A DNA stretch of 64,000 nucleotides from Gammaproteobacteria bacterium (GCA_016125505.1 WGLP01000002.1:62001-126000); one strand, 5' to 3'; positions 1 through 9,086 are shown, counted from the stretch's first letter. Notes: generated by a model from the letters alone, not told the origin. A program made the numbers and translations.

Positions 1-286
1 GGGTTCCAAGGTACATCATCAGGGTATTGATTACGGCGCCGATGAATGCAACAACAAAGAACTTACTCATGGCTTCGCTGTGTGATTTATTACTCTTAAA
101 TGTAAACTTGTAGTTCAGAAAATAATTAATAATCGCGCCAACAACAAAACCCACGATTGACGCTGGAACTGCGATAACAAGGTGCGTCTCCACTAATGCA
201 ATCAGGGTAATGTACTGCCCGGCGGTGCCAATTCCTCCGATAACGGCGAAGAGGAAAAACTGCTTGATGGTATGTGCGTTCTGCAA
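1..286 (-). CDS. GtrA-like membrane protein, partial (C-terminus beyond window)
   Basis: The reverse strand encodes a hydrophobic protein running off the left edge. It has a GtrA-type pattern: a FFLFAVIGGIGTAGQY segment, then a GFVVGAIINYFLNYKFTF segment and another hydrophobic stretch. GtrA proteins are small four-helix membrane proteins thought to help move undecaprenyl-phosphate-linked sugars across the inner membrane, beside GtrB-type glycosyltransferases. The gene lies just downstream of such a glycosyltransferase (gap about 25 bases), so the two probably form an operon. No ATG is in frame after the upstream stop. A TTG at 286 is the first plausible start, so the start is uncertain. Confidence 0.7.
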   Translation of the reverse strand, partial: MQNAHTIKQFFLFAVIGGIGTAGQYITLIALVETHLVIAVPASIVGFVVGAIINYFLNYKFTFKSNKSHSEAMSKFFVVAFIGAVINTLMMYLGT

Positions 287-309
287 TGGACTGGAAGGAA
301 CGTAATCTG

Positions 310-1272
310 TTACGCAGATGCATCAGCGTCATCGGCGCGACGGGGTTTGTAATCATTGAGAAAATACAAGGGTCTTCGCTTTGACTCGGTAAATATACGC
401 CCTACATACTCGCCAACTATACCAATTGCCATGAGTTGCACACCACCCAGGAACAGAATGATCACGATCAGGGAAGGGTACCCGGGTACGGGATTACCGA
501 AAATCAATGTGCGGATCAGCATGTAACTGCCATAAACGAATGCAATAAGGGCCGTCATAAACCCGATGTATGTGGCCAGTTTCAGTGGCGCCGTGGTGAA
601 GGAGGTGATGCCGTCAATGGCGAAGTTCCAGAGCTTCCAGTAATTCCATTTGGTGGTACCGGCAAAGCGCGGATCGCGATCGTAATAGACGGCCTTCTGT
701 TTGTAGCCGATCCAGGCGAACAGGCCTTTCATAAAACGGTGTTGTTCGGACAAGGTATTCAGGGCATCGACAGCGCGCCGACTGAGCAAACGAAAGTCGC
801 CGGTGTCCTCCGGGATGCGTACCTTGCTCAGGCGTTGAATGATGCGATAGAAACCGGCGGCGCTGGCCTTTTTAAACCACGTTTCGCCCTTGCGTTGGGT
901 GCGTCGGGCATAGACGACGTCATAACCATTTTCCCATTCCGCAACCAGTTGCGGGATGACTTCCGGGGGATCCTGTAAATCGGCATCAATGACCACCACG
1001 GCGTCGCCCTGGGCCTTGTGGAGTCCGGCGGAAAGTGCGATTTCCTTGCCGAAGTTGCGGCTCAAATCAACGACAGCGACACGCTCATCCCTGGCATACA
1101 GGTCGTTGAGAATCGCGAGGGTATCATCGAGACTGCCATCATTGATATAGACAATCTCGAACTCGTAAAGCAGGCCTTCAAGCGCGGTGGCCAGGCGATC
1201 ATGAAATGCGGCTAACACTTCCTGTTCATTGTAGGCGGGGACAACGACGGAAATCAGGGGTTTATTCTTCAC
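310..1272 (-). CDS. GT2 family glycosyltransferase (GtrB/ArnC/DPM1-like)
   Basis: A 320-residue membrane-anchored family 2 glycosyltransferase. The N-terminal GT-A domain shows ISVVVPAYNE, INDGSLDDT and the metal/nucleotide motif DADLQDPPE. Two hydrophobic helices follow at about residues 235-300, as in GtrB, ArnC and YfdH enzymes. These transfer a sugar from a nucleotide donor to undecaprenyl or dolichyl phosphate on the cytoplasmic face. The GTG start at 1272 is preceded by AGGAGA at good spacing. The GtrA-like gene directly downstream supports a lipid-linked sugar donor role for modifying LPS or another surface glycan. The sugar cannot be deduced. Confidence 0.9.
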   Translation of the reverse strand: MKNKPLISVVVPAYNEQEVLAAFHDRLATALEGLLYEFEIVYINDGSLDDTLAILNDLYARDERVAVVDLSRNFGKEIALSAGLHKAQGDAVVVIDADLQDPPEVIPQLVAEWENGYDVVYARRTQRKGETWFKKASAAGFYRIIQRLSKVRIPEDTGDFRLLSRRAVDALNTLSEQHRFMKGLFAWIGYKQKAVYYDRDPRFAGTTKWNYWKLWNFAIDGITSFTTAPLKLATYIGFMTALIAFVYGSYMLIRTLIFGNPVPGYPSLIVIILFLGGVQLMAIGIVGEYVGRIFTESKRRPLYFLNDYKPRRADDADASA

Positions 1273-1292
1273 CTGATGTGGTCTCCTGGTGC

Positions 1293-2087
1293 TTACAACA
1301 GCCGTTTATTGAGACCAAAGAAGATAAACAGTTCGCTGGTAATGGGCTTGCGCATTTCGATCGCCACCCATTTGTTTAGCAGGGCAAGGCTCTCGAAGTT
1401 TTTGATACCGTGTAGCTCTCCCATGACCCATTGGCAATCTTCAAGAAAACTGTCCGGTATGCTGGTAAGAATGTCGTATTCAGCGCCTTCAGTATCGATT
1501 TTGAGCAAATCTATTTTTTTGATGCCAAGTTCGGCAAGGGCTTCGCCTGCCTTACGAATCTGTATTTTACCGACGGAAGCCGTTCTGGTGCCCAAATTGT
1601 CCGGATCGTCTTCGCGTTGATAAATCGAAAAGCCGCCACGGTTTGTTTCATCAACGTTAGAAAAGATATCCAGTTCATCATTTGTGTTGCCGAGGCCAAA
1701 ATTAAATGCCTGGATGTTTTCAATTCCGGAAATGTTTTTCTGGAGTATCTCAAAGTTATCCTGCATCGGTTCGAAGCAATAAATTTTGGCATTCGGAAAT
1801 TTGCGATTCAGCCACAAGGCGGTGATACCGATATTGGCCCCGATGTCGACAATGATATCCGGATGAACCCGAGCGTCTACATGGTATTCCGCTTTGTCAG
1901 GCTTGCGAATGAGGATTTCATATATCAAGCCATGGTCACTCGTGCCCGGCCGGTAGTGAATCTGCCGACCATGCCAGTTATAAACATATAAAGGCTTGGC
2001 GTAATTTTCAGGTCCACGTTGCTGGCTGCGCATGAAATCCCAAGAACCGGAGCGCAGCAGTATTTTGATATTGCGAAATAAGCTCAT
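1293..2087 (-). CDS. FkbM family methyltransferase
   Basis: A 264-residue SAM-dependent methyltransferase of the FkbM type. VDIGANIGITALW is the SAM-binding glycine-rich loop, YCFEPMQDNFE contains the acidic residue that binds the ribose, and LLKIDTEGAEYDIL is the conserved FkbM block. Members O-methylate polyketides or sugars, and in glycan clusters often methylate surface polysaccharides. It sits between a glycosyltransferase and a heptosyltransferase on the same strand with short gaps, so methylation of an LPS or exopolysaccharide sugar is the likely role. The substrate is inferred from context only. Confidence 0.88.
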   Translation of the reverse strand: MSLFRNIKILLRSGSWDFMRSQQRGPENYAKPLYVYNWHGRQIHYRPGTSDHGLIYEILIRKPDKAEYHVDARVHPDIIVDIGANIGITALWLNRKFPNAKIYCFEPMQDNFEILQKNISGIENIQAFNFGLGNTNDELDIFSNVDETNRGGFSIYQREDDPDNLGTRTASVGKIQIRKAGEALAELGIKKIDLLKIDTEGAEYDILTSIPDSFLEDCQWVMGELHGIKNFESLALLNKWVAIEMRKPITSELFIFFGLNKRLL

Positions 2088-2102
2088 GTCATTGACCGGA
2101 AG

Positions 2103-3155
2103 TTAAGTGTCACTGAGAAACTGGTCCAGTAGTCGCGTAACATCGTTGATTTGTATGCGTTCCATTGTACCACGGTCCCGAACGCGTGTCCCCCAAGGGA
2201 CTTCGGACACGGTCTTGCCAAATTTTCCAAGGATCGCCTCGGGGTATTTATTTGCGACAAGCTCTGGGCTGTTATACGGCCGCGCGCGATCCGGGTTGGT
2301 CGTGGCATACAGGCCGATCACCGGTGTGCCTACGGCATTGGCGAGGTGGGCGGGACCCGCATCCGGGGCAATGACCAGCCGGGCATCGTGTAACAAGGCG
2401 AGTAATTCTTTCAGCGAGGTTTTGCCGATGAGATTCGTGACCTCGCAACGGCATTGCTGGCCGATGATTTGCCCGTATTCGTGTTCGATGGCGCTGGGCC
2501 CGCCGGAAAGCACAATGGCCAGGCCATAGTTTTCACTGGCGTAGTCGGCGACGGCCGCATAGCGATGCGCATCCCAGTTCCGGTAGGCCATGCTTGAGCA
2601 GGGGCTGATGACGAGATAGGGCTTACCGGCGGGCAAGCGTTCATGTACTGCGTTACGGGCATCATCGGGAATCGGGATGTCCCAGCGCAGGTGTTTTTCG
2701 TGAATGCCGAGCGCTTCGCTGAAACCAAAAAAACTGTCGATGACATGCTGGCGGGCCTGATACGCAATGCTGTGATTGGTAAATAACCACTGCAGGTCCT
2801 TGGCGCGTTCACGATCAAAGCCCAACTTGATTGGGCTGTTCACGAACAGGGACAACATGCTCGCACGCAGGGACATCTGCATGTGCAACAGGACATCGAA
2901 GCGGCGGCCGCGCAGTTGCTGCCGCACATCCAGATAGCCTCGCCAGCCTGCCTTTTTATCAAAGGTGATGAACTCGATGTCCGGGATGTCATAAACCAAT
3001 TGATATTCGCCTTTGCCTATCAGCCAGGTCAGATGCGTCTTCGGCCAGACAGCCTGTAGCGTGCGTACCAGCGGCAGGGTGTGGCTGATGTCTCCCACGG
3101 CGGAAAGGCGTAGAATGCACAGCGAATCAGGAGGCGAGGTCAGTGGCAAACTCAT
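2103..3155 (-). CDS. glycosyltransferase family 9 (heptosyltransferase-like)
   Basis: A 350-residue GT9 protein related to LPS heptosyltransferases WaaC/WaaF. The N-terminus ILRLSAVGDISHTLPLVRTLQ-type block is the acceptor-domain signature. The C-terminal half has VIAPDAGPAHLANAVGTPVIGLYATTNP, the ADP-heptose-binding region. These cytoplasmic enzymes add heptose to Kdo in the LPS inner core. Its ATG lies 13 bases inside the start of the divergent kdkA gene, so the two 5' ends overlap. The kdkA and Kdo-transferase neighbours fit an inner-core assembly locus. WaaC versus WaaF cannot be decided by eye. Confidence 0.9.
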   Translation of the reverse strand: MSLPLTSPPDSLCILRLSAVGDISHTLPLVRTLQAVWPKTHLTWLIGKGEYQLVYDIPDIEFITFDKKAGWRGYLDVRQQLRGRRFDVLLHMQMSLRASMLSLFVNSPIKLGFDRERAKDLQWLFTNHSIAYQARQHVIDSFFGFSEALGIHEKHLRWDIPIPDDARNAVHERLPAGKPYLVISPCSSMAYRNWDAHRYAAVADYASENYGLAIVLSGGPSAIEHEYGQIIGQQCRCEVTNLIGKTSLKELLALLHDARLVIAPDAGPAHLANAVGTPVIGLYATTNPDRARPYNSPELVANKYPEAILGKFGKTVSEVPWGTRVRDRGTMERIQINDVTRLLDQFLSDT

Positions 3156-3871
3156 CTGGGGTCAGATCCATTAGCGAACATAGCGAGCACGGCTACATCA
3201 TATACGATGCACGGCTGTCAGGGCAGATCTCCGCGCAATGGTTTGATCCCGAATACTGGAAGACACACGGCGAACTGGAAACCGTTGCTACCGGTCGCGG
3301 TCAGGCCTGGTTTATTCAATCGCAGGATCAGCAACTGGTATTGCGGCATTACTGTCGCGGTGGACTCGCGGCGAGCTTTTCCCCGGACCGCTATGTGTGG
3401 ACCGGCCTGCAACGCACGCGTGCCTGGCGTGAATATCACTTGCTGGCGAGGCTGCAGGCGCTTGGGCTGCCGGCGCCGCGCCCGGTTGCCGCACGCGTTG
3501 TGCGCAGCGGCATATTGTATCGGGCGGATTTGCTCACCCTGCGCATACCGGACAGCCAGCCGCTATCGCGCATACTGGAACAGCAGGGGCTGGATAGCGA
3601 ACACTGGCAGGAGATCGGAAAGTGCATCCGTGCCTTTCATCGACACGCCATACGCCACGCCGATCTCAATGCACATAATATCCTGCTGGACTCGCACGGC
3701 CGTGTCTATTTAATCGACTTCGACAAGAGCGGTGTGGATCAGGACCGGAGCTGGCAACAGATGACCCTGGATCGCCTGCATCGATCGTTGCACAAGTTAC
3801 AGGCGCAGTTTACGGACTATCACTTTACGGAACACGACTGGCAGGCGTTGCAGAACGGTTATCGCTCCTGA
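3143..3871 (+). CDS. kdkA: 3-deoxy-D-manno-octulosonic acid kinase (KdkA)
   Basis: A 242-residue small kinase that phosphorylates Kdo attached to lipid A on the inner face of the membrane. The kinase-like core shows HADLNAHN at about 172-179 (catalytic loop) and IDFDKS at about 191-196 (metal-binding DFD), as in KdkA/WaaP lipopolysaccharide kinases. The GTG start at 3143 has AGGAGG eight to nine bases upstream. The gene overlaps the divergent GT9 gene by 13 bases at its 5' end and the convergent Kdo-transferase fusion by 13 bases at its 3' end. KdkA is typical of bacteria carrying a single phosphorylated Kdo, so the neighbouring WaaA may be monofunctional (inference). Confidence 0.9.
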   Translation: MANSSGVRSISEHSEHGYIIYDARLSGQISAQWFDPEYWKTHGELETVATGRGQAWFIQSQDQQLVLRHYCRGGLAASFSPDRYVWTGLQRTRAWREYHLLARLQALGLPAPRPVAARVVRSGILYRADLLTLRIPDSQPLSRILEQQGLDSEHWQEIGKCIRAFHRHAIRHADLNAHNILLDSHGRVYLIDFDKSGVDQDRSWQQMTLDRLHRSLHKLQAQFTDYHFTEHDWQALQNGYRS

Positions 3872-6048
3872 GCCGCGTGCGCTAACAGCGGGCAATAAGC
3901 CTGCAGTTGTGTCAGATAATCTTCGGCAATGTGTCGTTTGCCTTCGACCAGTTGCCTGCCGCGTGCCCCCAATACCTGACAGCGTTGTGTATCCTGCAGC
4001 AGATCGCTGAGTACCACGGCCAGCTGGTGCTGATCCTCGACCTGCACGGCGGCATCGGCCGCAATAAACTCCTGTGCCTCGCTGTGAAAGTTTTCCATGT
4101 GCGGGCCGAATACCACGGCCTTACCGGCGTTGGCCACCTCGATAATATTTTGTCCGCCGAAAGGCGCAAAGGATCCGCCCATCACCACAAAGCGGGCGCC
4201 CTGAATAAAGCCTTTAAGTTCGCCGAAGGTGTCGGCCAGGTAGATCATCGTGGTGGCGCTTACGTGATCGTGACGACTCCGCACGGCAATCGCCGGCGTC
4301 AGGGCCTGCAGATCGCGCAGGATATCGGGCAGGCGTTGAATGTGTCTTGGCGCGATCACGAGCATGGGTTTATCGCCCGGTATGGTCATCCAGGTCTGGA
4401 CCAGGCGTTTTTCCTCACCGTCGCGGGATGAGGCAAACAGGATGTAATCGCGCGCCAGTGTAATGGCCTCCGCCGCTGCGTTACTGGCCGTGGCATATTT
4501 AATGTTGCCGATGACCCGCGTGTATGCGGGTGATGCGCCCAGCGCCAGGTAGCGTTTGGCATCTTCCTCGCTGCGCGCGAGGACGGCATAGGTGTATTGG
4601 ATCGCCTGACTTTGCCAGCGTTTGATCATGCGCGGGACATCGTGACTGCGCGTGGAAAGGCGCGCGTTGATGATGATGTTGCGGATACCGCGGAAGTAAC
4701 ACGCCTCGGCAAGGTTCGGCCACAGTTCGGTTTCCATGATCAGCACGCATCGCGGGTTCACCTGCGCGAGGTAACGATAGACCGACCAGCGCCAGTCGAT
4801 GGGCAGATAGGCGTAATGCACCCTGTCGCCCAGATGTTTCATCGCGGTTCGCCGGCCACTGGGCGTGTTCATGCTGAACAGGATCTTGGTGTGGGGCAAG
4901 CGGTTCAGGATCAGATCAAGCAGCGGCATCACCGCATTGACTTCACCGATGGACGCGGCATGGACGATGATATCCGCCGCTGCCGGGCGCCTCAGACCGA
5001 GACGTTCGCGCAGATAATCGCTGTCACGCTGACGCACGGCGGTCCATAGCGTGTATGCAATCGCCGGCAGCGCGAGCAGCAGATGGCTGAAACTGTAACT
5101 GCGCAGGTATTTACGTTTCAATTTATAGAATTGCGGTTCGCCGCGCGGGCGGGTCTTGAAGCGGCGATGACCCCACAGGTATTGCGCGGGCACACGTCGT
5201 ACCTGTTGTTCGATGGCGGCGTTGATCGTGGTGGCATCCTGCACATCGTCACCGCTCGGGAATGGCTGCAGCGCCGGTCCCACGCGCACAAGATAGCCCT
5301 GCAATGCCGGCAGTTGTTCGCAATACAGGGGCAACACCGGCGCGCCTGAGGCCTTGGCCAGGCGCGCAGTCATGGTCAGGGTTGCCGTCTGGATCCCCAT
5401 GAATGGTGCGAAGACCGAGGGTTCGCTGCCGAAGTCCTGATCCGGCGCATACCAGATGATCTGATTCTGTTTGAGTAACTTCAGGATGCGACGCATGTCA
5501 CTGCTGGCAACGATGCCTTTATTCATGCGCCGCCGGTTTCGCGTCATGATCAATTCGAACAAACGATTATGCGCCGGCTTGTAAGTGGAATAGAGATTGC
5601 CGGACTCGTACGCCATGAAACGACCGAGAATATCGATATGGCTGTAGTGGCCGCCGAGCAAAATAACGCCTTTACCCTGTGCCTCGGCCTCGCGCAGATT
5701 TTCCATCCCCTCGAAGCGAACCAGGGGGCGCATTTTTTTATCGCTGGCCCACCAGCCCCAGATCATTTCGAACAACATCAGGCTGGCGAAATAAAATGTC
5801 TGTTTGAGCAGTTGCCGGGTTGCCGCCTCATCCAGGTCAGGATGGGTCAGGCGGATATTCGTCCGCATGGTGCGGCGTCGTTGCGGCATCACATAGTATC
5901 CGAGCAGTCCCAGCACACGCGATATGCCGAGGAGGGTGCGGTAAGGCAGGAGGGTAGTCAAATACAACAGCCCGAGTGACAGCCACAAGGGCCAGTACAG
6001 GGGATTGAATACGTAACGCGCCTGGAAGGGACTGGAGTTATCCGACAT
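3859..6048 (-). CDS. LpxL/HtrB lipid A acyltransferase fused to Kdo transferase WaaA
   Basis: A single 729-residue ORF holds two normally separate LPS enzymes. Residues about 1-300 are an LpxL/HtrB-type late acyltransferase: an N-terminal membrane helix, the HX4D catalytic motif HYSHID (H134, D139), the WYAPDQDFG block at about 199-207, and the family C-terminal motif LWGHRRFKTRP. Residues about 315-729 are a WaaA Kdo transferase (GT30): a short hydrophobic stretch at 320-336, HAASIGE with catalytic-base Glu369, METELWPN at 438-445, and the GGSFAPFGGQN donor-site loop near the C-terminus. In known pathways WaaA acts before LpxL, so the product of one domain would be the substrate of the other. 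No stop or frameshift separates the halves. Confidence 0.9.
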   Translation of the reverse strand: MSDNSSPFQARYVFNPLYWPLWLSLGLLYLTTLLPYRTLLGISRVLGLLGYYVMPQRRRTMRTNIRLTHPDLDEAATRQLLKQTFYFASLMLFEMIWGWWASDKKMRPLVRFEGMENLREAEAQGKGVILLGGHYSHIDILGRFMAYESGNLYSTYKPAHNRLFELIMTRNRRRMNKGIVASSDMRRILKLLKQNQIIWYAPDQDFGSEPSVFAPFMGIQTATLTMTARLAKASGAPVLPLYCEQLPALQGYLVRVGPALQPFPSGDDVQDATTINAAIEQQVRRVPAQYLWGHRRFKTRPRGEPQFYKLKRKYLRSYSFSHLLLALPAIAYTLWTAVRQRDSDYLRERLGLRRPAAADIIVHAASIGEVNAVMPLLDLILNRLPHTKILFSMNTPSGRRTAMKHLGDRVHYAYLPIDWRWSVYRYLAQVNPRCVLIMETELWPNLAEACYFRGIRNIIINARLSTRSHDVPRMIKRWQSQAIQYTYAVLARSEEDAKRYLALGASPAYTRVIGNIKYATASNAAAEAITLARDYILFASSRDGEEKRLVQTWMTIPGDKPMLVIAPRHIQRLPDILRDLQALTPAIAVRSRHDHVSATTMIYLADTFGELKGFIQGARFVVMGGSFAPFGGQNIIEVANAGKAVVFGPHMENFHSEAQEFIAADAAVQVEDQHQLAVVLSDLLQDTQRCQVLGARGRQLVEGKRHIAEDYLTQLQAYCPLLAHAAQER

Positions 6049-6127
6049 TCCGGTTTCTTGTCATTAAGGAGTCGGGCTCAATTCTGGGTGCTTGGGGTAA
6101 TTTGATCAAGCCGTAACGAAATCAGCG

Positions 6128-6691
6128 TTAGCGGATTAACCTGGACAAGGTCTTGAACTGCGCGTGACTTGCGTCTTTCAGCCACTCGAACAACACCGAC
6201 TCGGCATTCGTGATGATCACCCCTGCCTGCTGTAGCCGGGCGAGCGCGTTTTTATAGTGTTGTTTGCTGCGCGAACACACCGCGTCCTGCACCACAAAGA
6301 CCTGTTTGCCCTGTTGCTGTAATTCGATGGCGCTTTGCAAGACACAGATGTGCGCCTCCATGCCGGTCACGATGAGCTGTTTGCGCGTGATATCGTTTAA
6401 CTGTGTGTCGATCCCCGCGGCGCCGCAACTGGAGAAACAGGTCTTTTCATAGGCAGTCTGGCCGGCCGGCAGTTTCTCGGCAATCGCCGCCACGGTCGGT
6501 CCCAGGCCTTTGGGATACTGTTCGGTGCGTACGATCGGAATCTCCAGCGCGATGGCGGCTTCGATCAGGATACGGGTATTGCGCAGGAGTTGTTCCAGGA
6601 TCGTCTCGTCCATGGTGCGGGCGAGACGATCCTGGACATCGATAATCAGTAACTGACTAAGTTGTGCCTGGCAAAGCGGGGAAGTCGGCAT
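6128..6691 (-). CDS. isochorismatase family hydrolase
   Basis: A 187-residue cysteine hydrolase of the isochorismatase/nicotinamidase superfamily, YcaC-like. The three catalytic positions are visible: Asp in LLIIDVQDR near residue 19, Lys in AYEKTCFSS, and Cys in the VTGMEAHICVLQ block with its usual preceding cis-peptide region. Members hydrolyse amides or carbamoyl groups, and the substrate here is unknown. It lies just downstream of the TolC gene on the same strand with a 12-base gap and may be co-transcribed. It is the usual length for the family. Confidence 0.88.
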   Translation of the reverse strand: MPTSPLCQAQLSQLLIIDVQDRLARTMDETILEQLLRNTRILIEAAIALEIPIVRTEQYPKGLGPTVAAIAEKLPAGQTAYEKTCFSSCGAAGIDTQLNDITRKQLIVTGMEAHICVLQSAIELQQQGKQVFVVQDAVCSRSKQHYKNALARLQQAGVIITNAESVLFEWLKDASHAQFKTLSRLIR

Positions 6692-6703
6692 GTGTCGCCA
6701 GGG

Positions 6704-8014
6704 TTACTGCAGCCAGCTGTTGATACCCTTGATGTCATCCTCAGCCAGGGTACCGGCTGACTGTTTCAGTCGCAGGGTTTCCAGGATGTAATCGTAACGG
6801 GATTTTGCATAGTTGCTGCGTGCCTGGAATACCAGTTGCTGCGAGTCGAGTACTTCCACGGCCGTACGCGTGCCGACATCGAAACCGGCCTTGGTGGCTT
6901 CCAATGCGGTTTGCGAGGAACGCAACGCCTGCTTGAGCGCCTTGACGGTACTGATGTCGGCAATGACGGTCAGATAACTGTTGCGGGTGCCGCGTTCGGT
7001 GGCGCGACGTTGCTGTTCATACAGATCCATGGATTGTTGATACTGAGCCGCCGCCTGGCGGGATGCGGCACTGACGCCACCGCCGGCATACAGCGGCAGG
7101 TTCAGAACCAATGCTATCGTGGTGCCGTCGGTTTTGGTGGTGAAGCCCCCGGTGGCATCGTAATTCGTATAGTCTGCCTGCAGGTCAAGAGTCGGGTAAT
7201 GACCGGCGCGCGCCACACTGACCCCGGCCTGCGCGGCATCCATGGCCTTTTGTGCGGACAGCAACAACAGATTGCGTTCCAGCGCCGTCTTTACCCATTG
7301 TTCGACATCTTCCGGTTCCGGTGATAACAGCGGGCTGTTTTCCTCCAGCGTAGCCAGCTTGCCCGGTGGCTCATGCGTGATCTCGCGCAGCTCTTCCTGA
7401 CGGATCGCATATTGGTTTCGCGCCGTGATCTCGGAGGCAACCGACGCATCGTAACGGGCCTGCGCCTCGTGTACGTCCGTGATGGCGGTCAGGCCGACGT
7501 CGAAGCGTTGTTTGGTCTGCTGCAACTGTTGCTCGATGGCTTCCTTGTTCGCCTGGGCGAAGATCAGGTTGTCTTCGGCCGCCAGCACATTGAAGTAGCG
7601 TTGCGCGGCGCGCAGGATCAAATCGAGTTTGGCGCTATCGAACTTGGCAGCCGCCTGGGCCACCTGCGCATCGGCCTGGCTGATGCGATCGAACTGATCC
7701 TTGCGAAACAGTGTTTGCGTCAGTTTCAGGGTATAGGAATTGGAGTGATAACGCCCGGATGTCGGATTACCGAGTACCGTCACGTCTTGATCGTATTCGG
7801 AATGATTGCCGCTCAGATTAATCTGCGGCAACACGGACGCCCACGCGCGCGGGCTGGCCTGTTTGGCGGCTTCGTATTCGGCGACCGCGGCCAGATAGGT
7901 CGGATCGTTTTGCCTTGCCAGTTTATAAATATCCAGCAGATTTTCCGCATGCAGGCTGCCTGCGCAGCCAAGCCCAAGGAGCAGGAGTAAGATTTTTTTT
8001 GTTCGTGTTTGCAT
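6704..8014 (-). CDS. tolC: TolC family outer membrane efflux protein
   Basis: A roughly 436-residue outer membrane channel of the TolC family. It starts with a signal peptide (MQTRTKKILLLLLGLG to Ala at SLHA). Two repeated OEP domains follow, with long coiled-coil helices and the periplasmic motifs typical of TolC (NLLDIYKLARQNDP at the mature N-terminus, FDVGTRTAVEVLDSQQ near residue 380). TolC trimers span the outer membrane and dock to RND, ABC or MFS pumps for drug efflux and type I secretion. The ATG at 8014 is preferred over a longer frame because it begins the signal peptide and leaves a 4-base gap to the rhodanese gene. The order Pcm-like, rhodanese, TolC is common in gammaproteobacteria. 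Confidence 0.92.
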   Translation of the reverse strand: MQTRTKKILLLLLGLGCAGSLHAENLLDIYKLARQNDPTYLAAVAEYEAAKQASPRAWASVLPQINLSGNHSEYDQDVTVLGNPTSGRYHSNSYTLKLTQTLFRKDQFDRISQADAQVAQAAAKFDSAKLDLILRAAQRYFNVLAAEDNLIFAQANKEAIEQQLQQTKQRFDVGLTAITDVHEAQARYDASVASEITARNQYAIRQEELREITHEPPGKLATLEENSPLLSPEPEDVEQWVKTALERNLLLLSAQKAMDAAQAGVSVARAGHYPTLDLQADYTNYDATGGFTTKTDGTTIALVLNLPLYAGGGVSAASRQAAAQYQQSMDLYEQQRRATERGTRNSYLTVIADISTVKALKQALRSSQTALEATKAGFDVGTRTAVEVLDSQQLVFQARSNYAKSRYDYILETLRLKQSAGTLAEDDIKGINSWLQ

Positions 8015-8018
8015 GATT

Positions 8019-8345
8019 TCAATACCGTTCCATTGTTGGGTCGACGTCCTGGGCCCAGGCCTCAACGCCACCTTCAAGATTAATCATTTTGGTGAAGCCC
8101 TGATGTTCCAGATAGTATGCAACTTGGCGACTGCGAATACCATGGTGGCAGATCACCACAATTTCCTGTCCCGGGTCCAGCCGGGCCTGTTCCACCGCCA
8201 GCGGGATCTGGTGCATCGGAATCAATTCTGATCCCGGTATGTGACAACGCGCGAATTCCCAAGGTTCGCGCACATCGAGCAACAGAGGCGCTTTGTCACT
8301 TTGTTGTAAATAGGCGGCCAGCTGTGAGGGGGAAAATCGTTGCAT
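8019..8345 (-). CDS. single-domain rhodanese-like protein
   Basis: A 108-residue cytoplasmic rhodanese domain. LLLDVREPWEF is the family's CH2A-like entry motif, and VVICHHGIRS holds the catalytic Cys loop with a CxxGxRS-type arrangement. The LEGGVEAWAQDVDP end is typical. Such proteins carry persulfide sulfur. The gene sits between a Pcm-like methyltransferase and TolC on the same strand, as in many gammaproteobacteria, although no functional link to TolC is established. Confidence 0.92.
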   Translation of the reverse strand: MQRFSPSQLAAYLQQSDKAPLLLDVREPWEFARCHIPGSELIPMHQIPLAVEQARLDPGQEIVVICHHGIRSRQVAYYLEHQGFTKMINLEGGVEAWAQDVDPTMERY

Positions 8346-8423
8346 TCAGGCACTATGGCGTCGTCAGCCGCAAGATACAACCCGGCGATTTGCGGGGAGA
8401 TAGCCGTCTAAAGCTTGTCAGGC

Positions 8424-9086
8424 TTACAGCACGAAGCGGTCGGGTTGGGGCGCGTTGCGCAACGGGGGTAATACGGTCTCGAAGAGTTTTTCGCGACGGA
8501 ATTCATCCGCGCTCAGCCGGGTGATCAGCATGGCCTCCATGGCCGGGGCATCACCCACGACGACAAACAGGCGTCCGCCGGGTTTGAGGGTGTGTTCAAA
8601 GACCTCGGGCAGGCTCGGGAACGAGCCGGTAATGGCAATGACATCCATCTGGCCGTAATTTGACCAGCCACGGGAGGCGTCGCCGGTCTCGAGGGTAACG
8701 TTAAGGATGCCGTAAGCGGCGAGCTTGGGCGCGGCGGCGGCGGTGAATTCCGGATGGACCTCCACGCTATAGACGTGGCGCGCCAGTTTCGCCAGCAGGG
8801 CGGTGACATAGCCACTGCCCGTGCCGATCTCGAGGGCCGTTTCCTGCGGCTGAACATTTAGTGCCTGTAACATGCGCGCCTCCAGACGAGGCGGCATCAT
8901 CACTTCGCCATGACCCAGGGGAATGTCGATGTCGGTATACGCCAGCTTCCGGTAGGCGTCGGGGACAAAGTCCTCACGCGGCATCTCTTCCAGCAATCCC
9001 AATACGCGGGAATCCAGCACATCCCAGGGGCGGATTTGCTGCTGAACCATGTTATGCCGTGCCTGCTGGAGATTTAACTCTGACAT
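8424..9086 (-). CDS. protein-L-isoaspartate O-methyltransferase-like (Pcm family)
   Basis: A roughly 220-residue SAM-dependent methyltransferase of the Pcm fold. ALEIGTGSGYVTALLA is the SAM-binding motif I and YSVEVHPEF the following acidic strand. The start MSELNLQQAR at 9086 is preferred over an ATG nine codons upstream because family members begin this way. The TISQP-type substrate loop of true isoaspartyl repair enzymes is replaced by MMPPR, so repair activity is doubtful. This variant is typical of the paralogue located beside rhodanese and tolC genes. First gene of a three-gene operon on this strand. Confidence 0.85.
   Translation of the reverse strand: MSELNLQQARHNMVQQQIRPWDVLDSRVLGLLEEMPREDFVPDAYRKLAYTDIDIPLGHGEVMMPPRLEARMLQALNVQPQETALEIGTGSGYVTALLAKLARHVYSVEVHPEFTAAAAPKLAAYGILNVTLETGDASRGWSNYGQMDVIAITGSFPSLPEVFEHTLKPGGRLFVVVGDAPAMEAMLITRLSADEFRREKLFETVLPPLRNAPQPDRFVL

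Noticed and set aside
436..978. Long open frame on the + strand inside the GT2 gene
   Set aside because: It is antisense to a clear glycosyltransferase and has no family features.
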